Positions 8,852-16,528 of a stretch of 64,000 nucleotides of DNA are shown one piece after another. Position 1 is the first letter of the stretch. Each line of letters begins with the position of its first letter. The DNA comes from Myxococcaceae bacterium. Lineage in GTDB: Bacteria; Myxococcota_A; Polyangia; Polyangiales; Ga0077539. The stretch is taken from NCBI GenBank assembly GCA_004297725.1, contig SCUS01000193.1, positions 62,001 to 126,000 of the forward strand, read 5' to 3'. The translations under genes and the position numbers were made by a program. The notes beneath the pieces are model-generated. The model saw nothing but the letters and a program-made list of their open reading frames with translations. It was not told where the DNA came from and ran no database searches.

Positions 8852-8890
8852 CGTCGACCTGGCATGAGCGCAAGCTCACGCAGGTCGACG
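8852..8890. terminator. Strong hairpin with GCAA loop between RRM gene and LOX gene
   Basis: A perfect 10-bp outer stem (8852-8861 with 8881-8890) encloses a 5-bp inner stem (8865-8869 with 8874-8878) capped by GCAA on the plus strand. It lies 90 bases past the stop of the minus-strand RRM gene and upstream of the lysyl-oxidase gene. A terminator or processing element is likely. There is no U-tract. Confidence 0.5.
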
Positions 8891-8982
8891 AGGGATCGTC
8901 AGGCGATCACAGAGAGACCCGCGAAGGGTCCGTCATGGCTGTGGGAAGGGACGAGGAGAAGGGAGGGAGGGGGGAGGGACGA

Positions 8983-9345
8983 TCAGCCGCGACGGCCGCC
9001 GCCGCCGCCGCCGCCGCCGCGGGGACGACCGCCGCCGAAGCCGCCGCCGCCGCCGCCGCCGCCGCCGTAGCCGCCGCCGCCGCCGCCGCCGCGGTTCTCA
9101 CGCTCCTGAGCCTCGTTGACCGTGAGGCTACGGCCACCGAAGTTGAGGCCGTGGAGGGCCTTGATCGCGGCCTGGGCCTCGCTGTCGCTGTTCATCTCGA
9201 CGAACGCGAAACCGCGGGGACGCCCGGTCTCGCGGTCTTCGACGATGCGAACCTCCCGGACGCCGCCGCTCGGCTCGAAGAGGGCGCGGATCTGTGACTC
9301 ATCCGCGCTGAAGGGAAGGTTGCCGACGTAGATTCTGGATCCCAT
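8983..9345 (-). CDS. Glycine-rich RRM RNA-binding protein
   Basis: This 120-residue protein is one RNA-recognition motif plus a glycine tail. RNP2 is IYVGNL near the N-terminus and RNP1 is RGFAFVEM at about residues 43-50, so both aromatic RNA-stacking motifs are intact. From about residue 80 the chain is nearly all Gly with a few Arg, Tyr and Phe, like the RGG-type tails of cyanobacterial and myxobacterial cold-shock RRM proteins. A GAGG sequence about eight bases before the ATG is a good ribosome-binding site. A long leader with a predicted three-way RNA junction lies upstream, which suggests post-transcriptional or temperature control. It probably acts as an RNA chaperone in the cytoplasm. 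Confidence 0.92.
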   Translation of the reverse strand: MGSRIYVGNLPFSADESQIRALFEPSGGVREVRIVEDRETGRPRGFAFVEMNSDSEAQAAIKALHGLNFGGRSLTVNEAQERENRGGGGGGGYGGGGGGGGGFGGGRPRGGGGGGGGRRG

Positions 9346-9729
9346 GACACGACCTCAAACAGTTGGGACGGACGCCCGGTAGGGTCGTCTCGTCGAGCGA
9401 TGCACCGCCACTCGACCGTGGTCTGCGCCGTGACAATCCACGGCGAGGTTCAGGGTGACGGACCAACCGTCAGACCACGCCCGGGATGAGCACCATCCCC
9501 ACTCCCATCTTTCGATGGCAGCGGCGGTTCCACCCCCGTCAGCGCAGTCTCGACTCCGAGGCGTTGGGGAATCCGCAAGGCAAGGGGACCCTAGCACCGA
9601 ATTCGTTTCGAAAGGGGGGGGGAGAGTTTTTTTGATGAACTCCTTCACCGCGCTGTCGAGAATGCTTCGTTCCGGCGCTGGACCAGCCCTCACCTTGCCT
9701 TCGAAGGGCGGATCGTTCAGCTTGCGCGC
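9346..9729 (-). other. Long leader / intergenic region of the RRM gene
   Basis: This 384-base stretch has no convincing gene. On the minus strand it forms the upstream region of the RRM gene and contains the structured element at 9417-9479. A weak -10 candidate TAGGGT (minus, 9593-9588) would give a leader of about 235 nt. An AT-richer stretch with runs of G and T lies near 9608-9635. On the plus strand its right end abuts the GTG start of the lipoprotein at 9730. Confidence 0.5.
9417..9479 (-). ncRNA. Predicted three-way-junction leader RNA upstream of the RRM gene
   Basis: Three nested perfect inverted repeats can be read directly. P1 pairs 9417-9425 with 9471-9479 (9 bp). P2 pairs 9426-9432 with 9439-9445 (7 bp, 6-nt loop). 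P3 pairs 9458-9461 with 9467-9470 (4 bp, 5-nt loop). Together they form a closed three-way junction ending 71 nt upstream of the RRM start codon on the minus strand. The arrangement suits a cis-regulatory leader, perhaps autoregulated by the encoded RNA-binding protein or temperature-responsive. I do not recognise it as a known riboswitch class. Confidence 0.45.
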
Positions 9730-10632
9730 GTGTTGTACAGACCTTTTCTTGCGATCGCGGTCGTTGGCGTCGTCCTGGCAGGCTGTTCGGACGAGCCTTC
9801 GCGATTCGTCCCCGACCCTGTCGACGCGGGCGTCGCCCTCGATGTGACCTCCCCCGGGGACGTCGAGGGGCCCGTCGACCGTGGGGTGATCCCGATCCGG
9901 GACAACGGCCCCAGCCTCGACCAGACCATCGTCTACGCGCACTCGGCGGACATCCTGTACGCGGTCAACCCCCGCACCAACGCGCTCACCCGCGTGGGCA
10001 CCTTCACGTTCCCTTCGGGCGACCGCAACAACCACTCGATGAACGACCTCGCCGTCGACGCCGACGGCACCCTGGTGGGCAACACCCAGGACGCGCTCTT
10101 CCGCATCGACGCCAGCACCGCGGCCTGCTCGCTCATCTCCACGCTCCCCGACGGCAACTTCGTCGGGCTCACGTACCTCCCCGCGGGCGTCATTCCCGGC
10201 ACCACCGGCGAGGTGCTCGTCGGCGGCGCCAGCAACGGCACCTACTGGCGCATCGACGCCACCACCGGGCGCTCGACCCGCCTCGGGCAGCTCCGCCGGG
10301 GCAGCACCACCTACGCCCTCTCGGGAGACATCGTCTCCATCGTCGGCGCGGGCACCTTCGCCACCGTGCGAGCCTCCAACGCCGCGTCGACCAGCGCCGA
10401 CCAGCTCGCCAGCATGAACCCCACCACCGGCGAGCTGACGATCATCGGCAGCACCAACTTCGACCGGATCTTCGGCCTCGCCTACTACCGCAACACCCTC
10501 TACGGCTTCACCCGCGACGGGGAGTTCATCTCGATGAACATCACCACCGGCAGGGGGACCCTCGTGTCGATGCCCGTCCCGCAGTTCTATGGCGCGGGCG
10601 TCACCACCATCGCCCCGACCGCCCCGCCGTGA
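9730..10632 (+). CDS. Lipoprotein, beta-propeller-like
   Basis: This 300-residue predicted lipoprotein starts at a GTG and has a lipobox LAGC. After a short Asp/Pro/Val linker the mature part has repeated strand-turn units with patterns such as AVDADGTLVGNT, FRIDASTAACSL, YWRIDATTGRSTRLG, SMNPTTGELTIIG and SMNITTGRGTLVS. Periodic -IDATTG-- units are typical of beta-propellers. No catalytic residues are evident. The stop lies one base from the stop of the convergent gene at 10634. A surface binding or scaffold role is the most that can be inferred. Confidence 0.75.
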   Translation: MLYRPFLAIAVVGVVLAGCSDEPSRFVPDPVDAGVALDVTSPGDVEGPVDRGVIPIRDNGPSLDQTIVYAHSADILYAVNPRTNALTRVGTFTFPSGDRNNHSMNDLAVDADGTLVGNTQDALFRIDASTAACSLISTLPDGNFVGLTYLPAGVIPGTTGEVLVGGASNGTYWRIDATTGRSTRLGQLRRGSTTYALSGDIVSIVGAGTFATVRASNAASTSADQLASMNPTTGELTIIGSTNFDRIFGLAYYRNTLYGFTRDGEFISMNITTGRGTLVSMPVPQFYGAGVTTIAPTAPP

Positions 10633-10633
10633 C

Positions 10634-11545
10634 CTATCGGGCCGCGGCCCTCGGCACCGTCACCGGGATGCGCTGCCGGCGCGCCCACCGCACCACGTAG
10701 CTCCTCCCCTCCGCGCTGAGCCCCGGGCTCGCCACCAGCTCCCTCAACGAGGCCACCGCCGCCGCGCGCTGCGCCGGCACCGTCACCATCCGCTGGATCG
10801 CCCCCAGCCGCTGCGCCGGGTCGCTCGACGCCAGCGCCTCGGCGTTGTGCCTCGCCGCGATCGCCGACTGCTCCGCCGTCGGGAGCGTGGACACGTCGCG
10901 GCGCCAGCGCAGCCAGCGCTGCACCGCCGCGGTCATGCGCTCGCGGTCCTCGTAGGCGAGGGTGTCCTCCCACGGGGCCACGCGGGTGAGGTCCTCCCCC
11001 GCCATGGCCGCGAGCGTGTCGAAGGCCGCGCGGGCGGACTCGGTGTTCAGGCCGTGATCGACCGAGAGCGCGCGGCCGACATACCGGACCAGGTAAGTCG
11101 CCGCCGTTGCTCCGCCGCTCGCGGCCATCAGCCGCATGATGCGGGGGCGCACCAGCCACGCGCCGTTGCCCACGTTCTCGAAGTCGATCTCGTGGCCGCG
11201 GAAGTCCGCGTCGAGCGAGGCGCCGATGGCGTGGGCGCCCGCCTCGCCGCCGCGCTGTAGCGACGCGAACCACCCGGGGCAGCGGCGGTCGGCGATGTGC
11301 TCGTCGCGCTCGCCGCGGTAGGTGAAGCACTCGCGCGACTCGTCGACCACCGCGCGCAGCGACGTCACCCTCGCGGCGATCGCGGGAGGGACCGCGGGGA
11401 GATCGGGCACCGGCAGCGGCGCCTCGGCGGCGGGTGCGGCAGCGGCCTCCAGCGAGGGCGCGCGGAGGGCGCGGTCGACCACGGGCTGCGCGAAGGCAGG
11501 CGACCCTGCGAGGAGGAGGGCGGACGCGAACAGGAAGGTCTTCAT
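10634..11545 (-). CDS. Secreted protein of unknown function, coupled to the multihaem cytochrome
   Basis: This 303-residue protein has a clear Sec signal peptide (MKTFLFASALLLAGSPAFA). The mature chain begins with an Ala/Pro-rich linker and is then mainly helical, with two cysteines (ECF, RCPGW) that could form a disulfide. I recognise no family. Its ATG overlaps the stop of the upstream cytochrome gene in an ATGA junction, so the two are translated from one message and probably work together outside the cytoplasmic membrane. The plus-strand neighbour converges on it with a one-base gap. Confidence 0.75.
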   Translation of the reverse strand: MKTFLFASALLLAGSPAFAQPVVDRALRAPSLEAAAAPAAEAPLPVPDLPAVPPAIAARVTSLRAVVDESRECFTYRGERDEHIADRRCPGWFASLQRGGEAGAHAIGASLDADFRGHEIDFENVGNGAWLVRPRIMRLMAASGGATAATYLVRYVGRALSVDHGLNTESARAAFDTLAAMAGEDLTRVAPWEDTLAYEDRERMTAAVQRWLRWRRDVSTLPTAEQSAIAARHNAEALASSDPAQRLGAIQRMVTVPAQRAAAVASLRELVASPGLSAEGRSYVVRWARRQRIPVTVPRAAAR

Positions 11546-12681
11546 GGGGAGGGGGCTCCTTGCGGTGGGACGATGGTTCCGTCGGAGACGACGAGGCGGT
11601 TGCGGGCGACGCCCACGCCCTGCGAGGCGGCGAGCGGCGTCGGCATCAGCAGGTGGTCGAGCGACCAGCGCACGCGGCCGCCCGGTGGATTACCGGGAAG
11701 GGTAAGCGTGAGCACCCGCGGGGCGCCGAGGCCCGCAGCGGCGAGGCGGGTGTCGGCGGACTGGCGGCGGACGAAGGTGATCCCTCCGTGGGGAGAGCGC
11801 TCGGGCACGTTGCGAAACTCCCTCGCGAGGCCGACGCGCACCGTGCTCGCCGGGTCGGACTCCCACGCGGCGGTGACCTCCACGCGGCGGAAGAGGTCGC
11901 CGGTGGGGAAGGAGTGACCTAGCGCTCGAGGGGTGAGCGTGACGGTGACCACGGCGTGGTCGCCCTCCAGCCGGGCGGAGGCGGCGACGTCGACGGCGCT
12001 GCGCAGGAGCGAGAGGTCGCGGCCGCCAGGGAAGCGGTGGCTGCGGTGTCGACCGCTGGCGTCGTCGACCCAGGGCATGTGGCAGCCCTGGCACTGGACA
12101 TCGTCGGCGGCGGCGGCGCTGTCGAGCCACTCGGCCCAGGTGTCCTGCATGGGCTCGGCGGTGTCGAAGCGGGCTCCGCCGCGACCCGTGTCGCCGGGGA
12201 AGTTGAACTGGTGACACCCGGCGCAGAAGCGGCTGCCGGACATCGCGCGCACGGCCATCATCGGGTGCGGCGCCGAGGGCGACCGACCGGTGCCGAGGAC
12301 GTGCTCGGCCCTCACATGGCAGATGGCGCAGGAGACCCCGTCGTCGGCGGCGACGCCTCGGGGAGAGGCCGTGGTGGCGCCGGGCGCGTGGCAGTTGCGG
12401 CAGAAGGCCATCCGCTCGACGGCGTAGGCGGCCTGGAAGACCTCGTCGGTCCACGCGGAGGCGTGGAGGGAGCCGCGCCACTCGGCGGCGATCTCGGCGT
12501 GACAGGTGGCGCAGGAGGCCGCGTCGGTGGACGACACTCCCGCGGGCGCGGGGCCTACGGGGATGGGCGAGCGACCGCCGGAGAACATCCCCTCCACGGT
12601 GATGCGCGGCGTCGCCCACGCGGCGCCGGAGAGGGCTCCGAGCAGCAGGGCGGCGAGGGCGGAGAGCGACGGGGCGCGCAT
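11542..12681 (-). CDS. Secreted five-haem c-type cytochrome
   Basis: This 379-residue protein has a Sec signal peptide ending near AWA. It contains five CxxCH haem-c sites (CATCH, CRNCH, CAICH, CAGCH, CQGCH) within about residues 50-190, with extra His residues that could be distal ligands. A beta-rich C-terminal domain of about 150 residues follows. The layout resembles cytochrome c554/multihaem electron carriers of the periplasm. I start at the ATG in front of the signal peptide; the frame stays open far upstream only because of base composition. It is the first gene of a two-gene unit with the secreted unknown at 10634. The electron donor and acceptor cannot be told. Confidence 0.85.
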   Translation of the reverse strand: MRAPSLSALAALLLGALSGAAWATPRITVEGMFSGGRSPIPVGPAPAGVSSTDAASCATCHAEIAAEWRGSLHASAWTDEVFQAAYAVERMAFCRNCHAPGATTASPRGVAADDGVSCAICHVRAEHVLGTGRSPSAPHPMMAVRAMSGSRFCAGCHQFNFPGDTGRGGARFDTAEPMQDTWAEWLDSAAAADDVQCQGCHMPWVDDASGRHRSHRFPGGRDLSLLRSAVDVAASARLEGDHAVVTVTLTPRALGHSFPTGDLFRRVEVTAAWESDPASTVRVGLAREFRNVPERSPHGGITFVRRQSADTRLAAAGLGAPRVLTLTLPGNPPGGRVRWSLDHLLMPTPLAASQGVGVARNRLVVSDGTIVPPQGAPSP

Positions 12682-12719
12682 CGATGCAGCGCGGTGCAAT
12701 CGACGGGCCCTCGAAGGGT

Positions 12720-14528
12720 TCACCGCAGACAATCGAAGCGCTGGGAGAGCTGGCGGGTGAAGAGGTTGCGTGGAGCGCGGGCGAGCACCCACGCGGCGTG
12801 GCGGCAGACACACGCGCGGTCGCCGTGCTCGGCGCAGCGGAGCAGGACGGCGCGGCGCGCGGGGATGCCGTCGGGGCGCAGCGAGAGCGCGCGGAGGGCG
12901 GCGGCGTCGGCCTCGGCGGGGCGTCCCACGGCGGTGGCCGCGGCGGCGCGGAGCACCCAGGGGAGAGAGTCGCGGGGGGCCTCGGCGATGGCGCGGGAGG
13001 ACTCCTCCCAGGCGGCGGCGGCGGTGGGCGGGTCGGCGATCCATCGAGGGAGGTCGTCGGACCAGGACATGGGCCGGAGGGTTCGGTAGGCGGAGCGAGC
13101 GAGGTGGGGGTTGAGGTCGTCGCGCAGGGCGACGAAGGCGCGGTCGTCGAAGTACACGAGCGACCAGCCGGGACGGGACTGGAACCACCCGATGCGGGCG
13201 TCGGAGAGCACCAGCGCGAGGCCGAGGTCGTGCTGTCGAATGAGGCGGTCGAGGCGAGAGGGGTCGGGCTGGATCGCGTCGCGGAGGAAGCCCGGGTCGT
13301 AGAGCGCCCAGGAGCGCCCGTCGGAGAACACCGGGTGGCGCTCGCCGAGGGTGAACATCAGGTAGCCGCCGTCGTTGAAGTCGTTGATGAGCTTGCCCCT
13401 CGGCTGGTGCTCGTCGACCCAGCGGGCCGCTCCAACAGGGAACATCCCCGGGAGCAGGCCGATCCCGAGGGGCTTGCGCTGCATCCCGACGGTGGTGAGT
13501 CCGAGGGCGACGGCGAGGAGCGCCGCGAGGGCTCGGGTGGCCTTGGAGTGTTGGAAGAGGGCGGCGAGGCCGAGCGCGGAGAGGGGCGCGAGGGCGATGG
13601 CCGCGAGCGGGACGAAGCGCATCGCGCGCACCGCGAGCACGGTGGTGCCGAGGGCGACGAGCGCGGCGGTGGGGTCGATGCGGAGGCGCGTGGGGCGGTG
13701 CGCCGCGGCGACGAGCGCGAGCGCGACGAGGGCCTCCAGGGCGAGGTTGACGGGCGTTCCCGCGGGCATGCGGTACATGGGCTGCCACTCGGTGATGAGG
13801 GCCATCAGGGCGGGGTCGACCATGTGGCCGAAGCCGGCGCGCAGCCGGTCGACGGGGTGGACGGCGACGAAGAGGGCGAGGGTTCCGAGGGCGACGGGGC
13901 CGAGGGCGGCGCGGAGGTCGAAGGGGGTGCGGTCGCGGCGCGCGGTGACGAAGAGGCCGACGGCGTGGGCGCAGAGGGCGAGCAGGCCGAGCGGGGCGCT
14001 GGAGTGGAGGTTCTGCCAGAGCACCAGGAGGGCAGGGACGATCCATGCGCCGCCGGGGCGGTCGAGGAGGAGGAGCGTCGCGGAGAAGAGCGCGAAGGTG
14101 AAGGTCTGCGGGCGCGGCGTGACGCGGAAGACCCCGACGCCCATCACCAGGGGAGTGAGGGCGAGCGCGACCGAGGGGGGCACCCGGCGGAGGACTCGGA
14201 GGAGGGTGATCGCGACGCCGAGCGCGCCGAGGAAGGAGGTGAAGAGGATGAGCCCGCGGAGGCCGTCGAGGCGGTGCGAGGCGTAGAGGAGGAGGTCGGC
14301 GAGCCAGTCGACGAAGTCCCAGCGACGGCCCGAGGCGGTGTGGGAGAAGGAGTCGACCGAGGGGACGGAGTGGTGCGAGGCGATGTAGCGGCCCGTGTGC
14401 AGGTGCCAGAAGGCGTCGGGGTCGAAGACGGGGGTGATGCGGTAGAGGAAGGTTCCGAGGCCGCCGAGGAGGAGCGTCGCCCACGCGAGGGCGCGATCGG
14501 ACGCGGTGCCGTCGGGGCGGAGGACCAT
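12720..14528 (-). CDS. Polytopic GT-C-like membrane protein
   Basis: This 602-residue protein has about ten hydrophobic segments in the first 400 residues and a soluble C-terminal part of about 200 residues. After the first helix comes DPDAFWHLHTGRYI, followed by VPSVDSFSHT. Acidic residues in the first loop followed by W-HL-TG are typical of lipid-linked-sugar glycosyltransferases of the GT-C fold (GT39/PMT-like). The family would transfer a sugar from a polyprenyl donor on the periplasmic face. The C-terminal region includes DFNDGGYL and a helical, TPR-like end with several Cys. The acceptor is unknown. It is divergent from the small membrane protein at 14590. Confidence 0.65.
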   Translation of the reverse strand: MVLRPDGTASDRALAWATLLLGGLGTFLYRITPVFDPDAFWHLHTGRYIASHHSVPSVDSFSHTASGRRWDFVDWLADLLLYASHRLDGLRGLILFTSFLGALGVAITLLRVLRRVPPSVALALTPLVMGVGVFRVTPRPQTFTFALFSATLLLLDRPGGAWIVPALLVLWQNLHSSAPLGLLALCAHAVGLFVTARRDRTPFDLRAALGPVALGTLALFVAVHPVDRLRAGFGHMVDPALMALITEWQPMYRMPAGTPVNLALEALVALALVAAAHRPTRLRIDPTAALVALGTTVLAVRAMRFVPLAAIALAPLSALGLAALFQHSKATRALAALLAVALGLTTVGMQRKPLGIGLLPGMFPVGAARWVDEHQPRGKLINDFNDGGYLMFTLGERHPVFSDGRSWALYDPGFLRDAIQPDPSRLDRLIRQHDLGLALVLSDARIGWFQSRPGWSLVYFDDRAFVALRDDLNPHLARSAYRTLRPMSWSDDLPRWIADPPTAAAAWEESSRAIAEAPRDSLPWVLRAAAATAVGRPAEADAAALRALSLRPDGIPARRAVLLRCAEHGDRACVCRHAAWVLARAPRNLFTRQLSQRFDCLR

Positions 14529-14573
14529 CGCGACGACGAGACGGGAGGAGTGCCCGCGGCGTCAAGACGCGTG

Positions 14574-14579
14574 TACGAT
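14574..14579 (+). promoter_or_regulatory. -10-like hexamer TACGAT, 10 nt before start codon
   Basis: TACGAT precedes the ATG at 14590 by ten bases, with a GGAG between them that could serve as a ribosome-binding site on a very short leader. Confidence 0.4.
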
Positions 14580-14589
14580 CGGAGCGGTC

Positions 14590-15033
14590 ATGGCGACGGT
14601 GAGCCGACGGGTGCTGCTGCCGCTGATCGCCCTGTCGAGCCCGCTCTCCCTTGCGGTGGAGACGGCCATCCGGACGGCGCTCTTCACCGACGAGATGCGC
14701 GAGCTGCGGCTCATGGTGAGGGACACGCTCACGCCCATCGCGTGGTGGTTCGTTCCGGTGACGGCGGCGGCGTCGGTGCTGGGGGTGTTCGTGCACCGGG
14801 TGGTGCTGCGGAGAGCGCTCGCGAGCGCGACGAAGCGGAAGGGCGACCCCGACGCGGAGGAGAACGCGCGGGTGACGGCGCTCTACGTGGCGAGCTCGGT
14901 GCCGCAGCTTCCGGCGCTGGTGGCGACCTTCCTGTTCACCGCGGGAGCGAGGGTAGAGCCGGTGATGGTGACGCTGCTGGTGGCCGCCGCGGGGGTGATG
15001 CTCCAGGGGTGGACGGCGCCGCGCGAGGGGTGA
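14590..15033 (+). CDS. Small membrane protein of unknown function
   Basis: This 147-residue protein has about four hydrophobic helices: one at the extreme N-terminus, one around AWWFVPVTAAASVLGVFV, and two in the C-terminal third. A charged loop with RRALASATKRKGDPDAEEN should be cytoplasmic by the positive-inside rule. No family is recognised. The chosen ATG has a promoter-like hexamer and GGAG just upstream; an earlier in-frame ATG would add an Arg-rich, non-membrane tail. It converges with the beta-lactamase-fold gene. Confidence 0.7.
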   Translation: MATVSRRVLLPLIALSSPLSLAVETAIRTALFTDEMRELRLMVRDTLTPIAWWFVPVTAAASVLGVFVHRVVLRRALASATKRKGDPDAEENARVTALYVASSVPQLPALVATFLFTAGARVEPVMVTLLVAAAGVMLQGWTAPREG

Positions 15034-15087
15034 GAGGCGCCGGGGGGAGGCGTGGTGGCGGCCCCCTTCCCCGCTGCCGCGCGCCCT

Positions 15088-16221
15088 TCAATCCATCGGC
15101 CACGGCACCGGCGCGTCGGGAGCGCCCCCAGCCGCGGCATCGTCCGTCGGCGCGGGCTCCGCGGCGGGCTCGATCTCCCCGGCGGCCGCTCGCCACCATG
15201 GGGTGACCCGCTCGGAGCGCGACGGCTCCACGGCCTCGCCCAGCCGCGGCATCAGCAGGTGGGCGCCTTGCGCCGGAGCGAGCTGGAGCAGCGTCTCGGC
15301 GGGCTCGTCCCAGGCGTGAAGCGCCAGGTTGAAGGTTCCCCAGTGCACCGGGAGGAAGCTCCCGCCGCCGAGGAGGGTGAGGGCCGCGAGGGCGTTCTCG
15401 GGGCCGAGGTGGATGTCGCCCCACGCGGGGTGAAACGCGCCCACCTCCAGCATCACCAGGTCGAAGGGGCCGAGGCGCCGACGGATCTCCTCGTACTCGG
15501 GCGTGAGCCCCGTGTCGCCGCTGAAGAAGAGCGAGTGACTCGGACCCCGCACCACCATCGACGACCACAGCGTCGCGTTGCGCCCGCCGAGCGAGCGCCC
15601 GGAGAAGTGCTGCGACGGGGCCGCGGTGATCGAGAGATCGGTCCCGGGGATGTCGGCGCTCTCCCACCAGTCGAGCTCGGTGATGAGCGACGCGGGGATC
15701 GCCCAGGACTCCAGGTGCGCCCCAATGCCCAGCGAGGTGAAGAAGGGGACGCCGCGGCGCGCGAGCTCGACCACGGTCGGGCGGTCGAGGTGGTCGAAGT
15801 GGTCGTGAGAGACGATCACCGCGTCGAGCGCCGGAAGCGCGTCGAGGGACACCGGGACGGGCTGGAAGCGCTTCGGTCCGGCGAAGCTCACGGGCGAGAC
15901 GCGCTCGCCCCACACCGGGTCGGTGAGCACGCGCGCACCGTCGATCTCGACGAGCACGGTGGAGTGCCCGAGCCACGTGGCGCGGAGGCCCGTCTCCACG
16001 GGCTGCGCCCAGCGCGCCAGCGGGCTCATCGAGGGCAGCGGCCCGGGCGGGGTGCGCCGCTGTCCGCCGCAGAGGTACTCCTTCAGGGTCGGCGCGACGG
16101 TGCCCTTCTTCAAGCCCGGCGACACGGGGTGGAGGTTGTGGAAGCTGCCGTCGGCGTAGCGCGGCGATGCCTTGATGCGATCAAGGCGTAGACCGTGGGA
16201 GCGATGGTGGGGGGTGCTCAT
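15088..16221 (-). CDS. Metallo-beta-lactamase-fold hydrolase, NAPE-PLD/UlaG-like
   Basis: This 377-residue protein has the metal-binding signature HDHFDH at 139-144, a preceding LGHS and TDPVW at the strand carrying an Asp, SGDTG further on, and a late His in LPVHWGTF. The conserved N-terminal block with FHNL plus the order of blocks fits the NAPE-PLD-type branch (Lactamase_B_2), whose members hydrolyse phosphodiesters such as N-acyl-phosphatidylethanolamine; UlaG-type lactonases are relatives. No signal peptide is seen, so it is cytoplasmic or membrane-associated. The C-terminal 40 residues are an Ala/Pro/Glu-rich tail. The start is the ATG directly before STPHHRSHG. Confidence 0.85.
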   Translation of the reverse strand: MSTPHHRSHGLRLDRIKASPRYADGSFHNLHPVSPGLKKGTVAPTLKEYLCGGQRRTPPGPLPSMSPLARWAQPVETGLRATWLGHSTVLVEIDGARVLTDPVWGERVSPVSFAGPKRFQPVPVSLDALPALDAVIVSHDHFDHLDRPTVVELARRGVPFFTSLGIGAHLESWAIPASLITELDWWESADIPGTDLSITAAPSQHFSGRSLGGRNATLWSSMVVRGPSHSLFFSGDTGLTPEYEEIRRRLGPFDLVMLEVGAFHPAWGDIHLGPENALAALTLLGGGSFLPVHWGTFNLALHAWDEPAETLLQLAPAQGAHLLMPRLGEAVEPSRSERVTPWWRAAAGEIEPAAEPAPTDDAAAGGAPDAPVPWPMD

Positions 16222-16299
16222 CGATGGGGAGCGGAGTGTTCCACATGCGATGGCGGGGTGCGTAGGGAGGGTCAGCGGCGCACGGTGACGGTCGTCGCG

Positions 16300-16365
16300 C
16301 GAGCGCCACGAAGGCCGAGACGCGGCGGGGGCGACCTTCCACCTGCCCGACGGCAGCACGCGCGC
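16300..16365 (+). pseudogene. Degenerate serpin fragment
   Basis: Positions 16337-16362 match 17276-17301 inside the intact serpin at 25 of 26 bases and would encode TFHLPDGSTR against DFHLLDGSTR. Just upstream, AETR resembles GDTR of the serpin but sits in another frame, so at least one indel has occurred. No longer alignment can be followed by eye. This looks like the leftover of a second, decayed serpin copy or a partial duplication. Confidence 0.55.
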
Positions 16366-16417
16366 CTCACGCGGTGCGGGCTGCGAGCGTGTCGCCCATG
16401 CAGGGTCTGCGTGAACC

Positions 16418-16436
16418 CGGTGCGTGCGACGCACCG
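16418..16436. promoter_or_regulatory. Perfect 8-bp inverted repeat upstream of the serpin gene
   Basis: CGGTGCGT and ACGCACCG are separated by three bases. The dyad is operator-like and lies 93 bases before the serpin ATG. It could also be a hairpin in a longer transcript. Confidence 0.35.
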
Positions 16437-16528
16437 ACTGACGTGATCCCCCTACCCGGGTGCTTCCACACGAGCCTGAAGGGGCGTCGTTCGGGCTCGT
16501 GGCACGAGGCGTGATTATCGGGTCGGGG

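Larger units (their letters stand above)
16222..16528. other. 307-base intergenic region with a decayed serpin fragment and an inverted repeat
   Basis: There is no intact gene here. It holds the serpin remnant near 16300-16365 and a perfect 8-bp inverted repeat at 16418-16436, about 90 bases upstream of the serpin start. A TATCGG hexamer ends seven bases before the serpin ATG. Confidence 0.6.

Noticed and set aside
12682..14796. Long N-terminal extension of the multihaem cytochrome frame
   Set aside because: It overlaps the GT-C-like membrane gene on the same strand in another frame, while the signal peptide starts at 12681.
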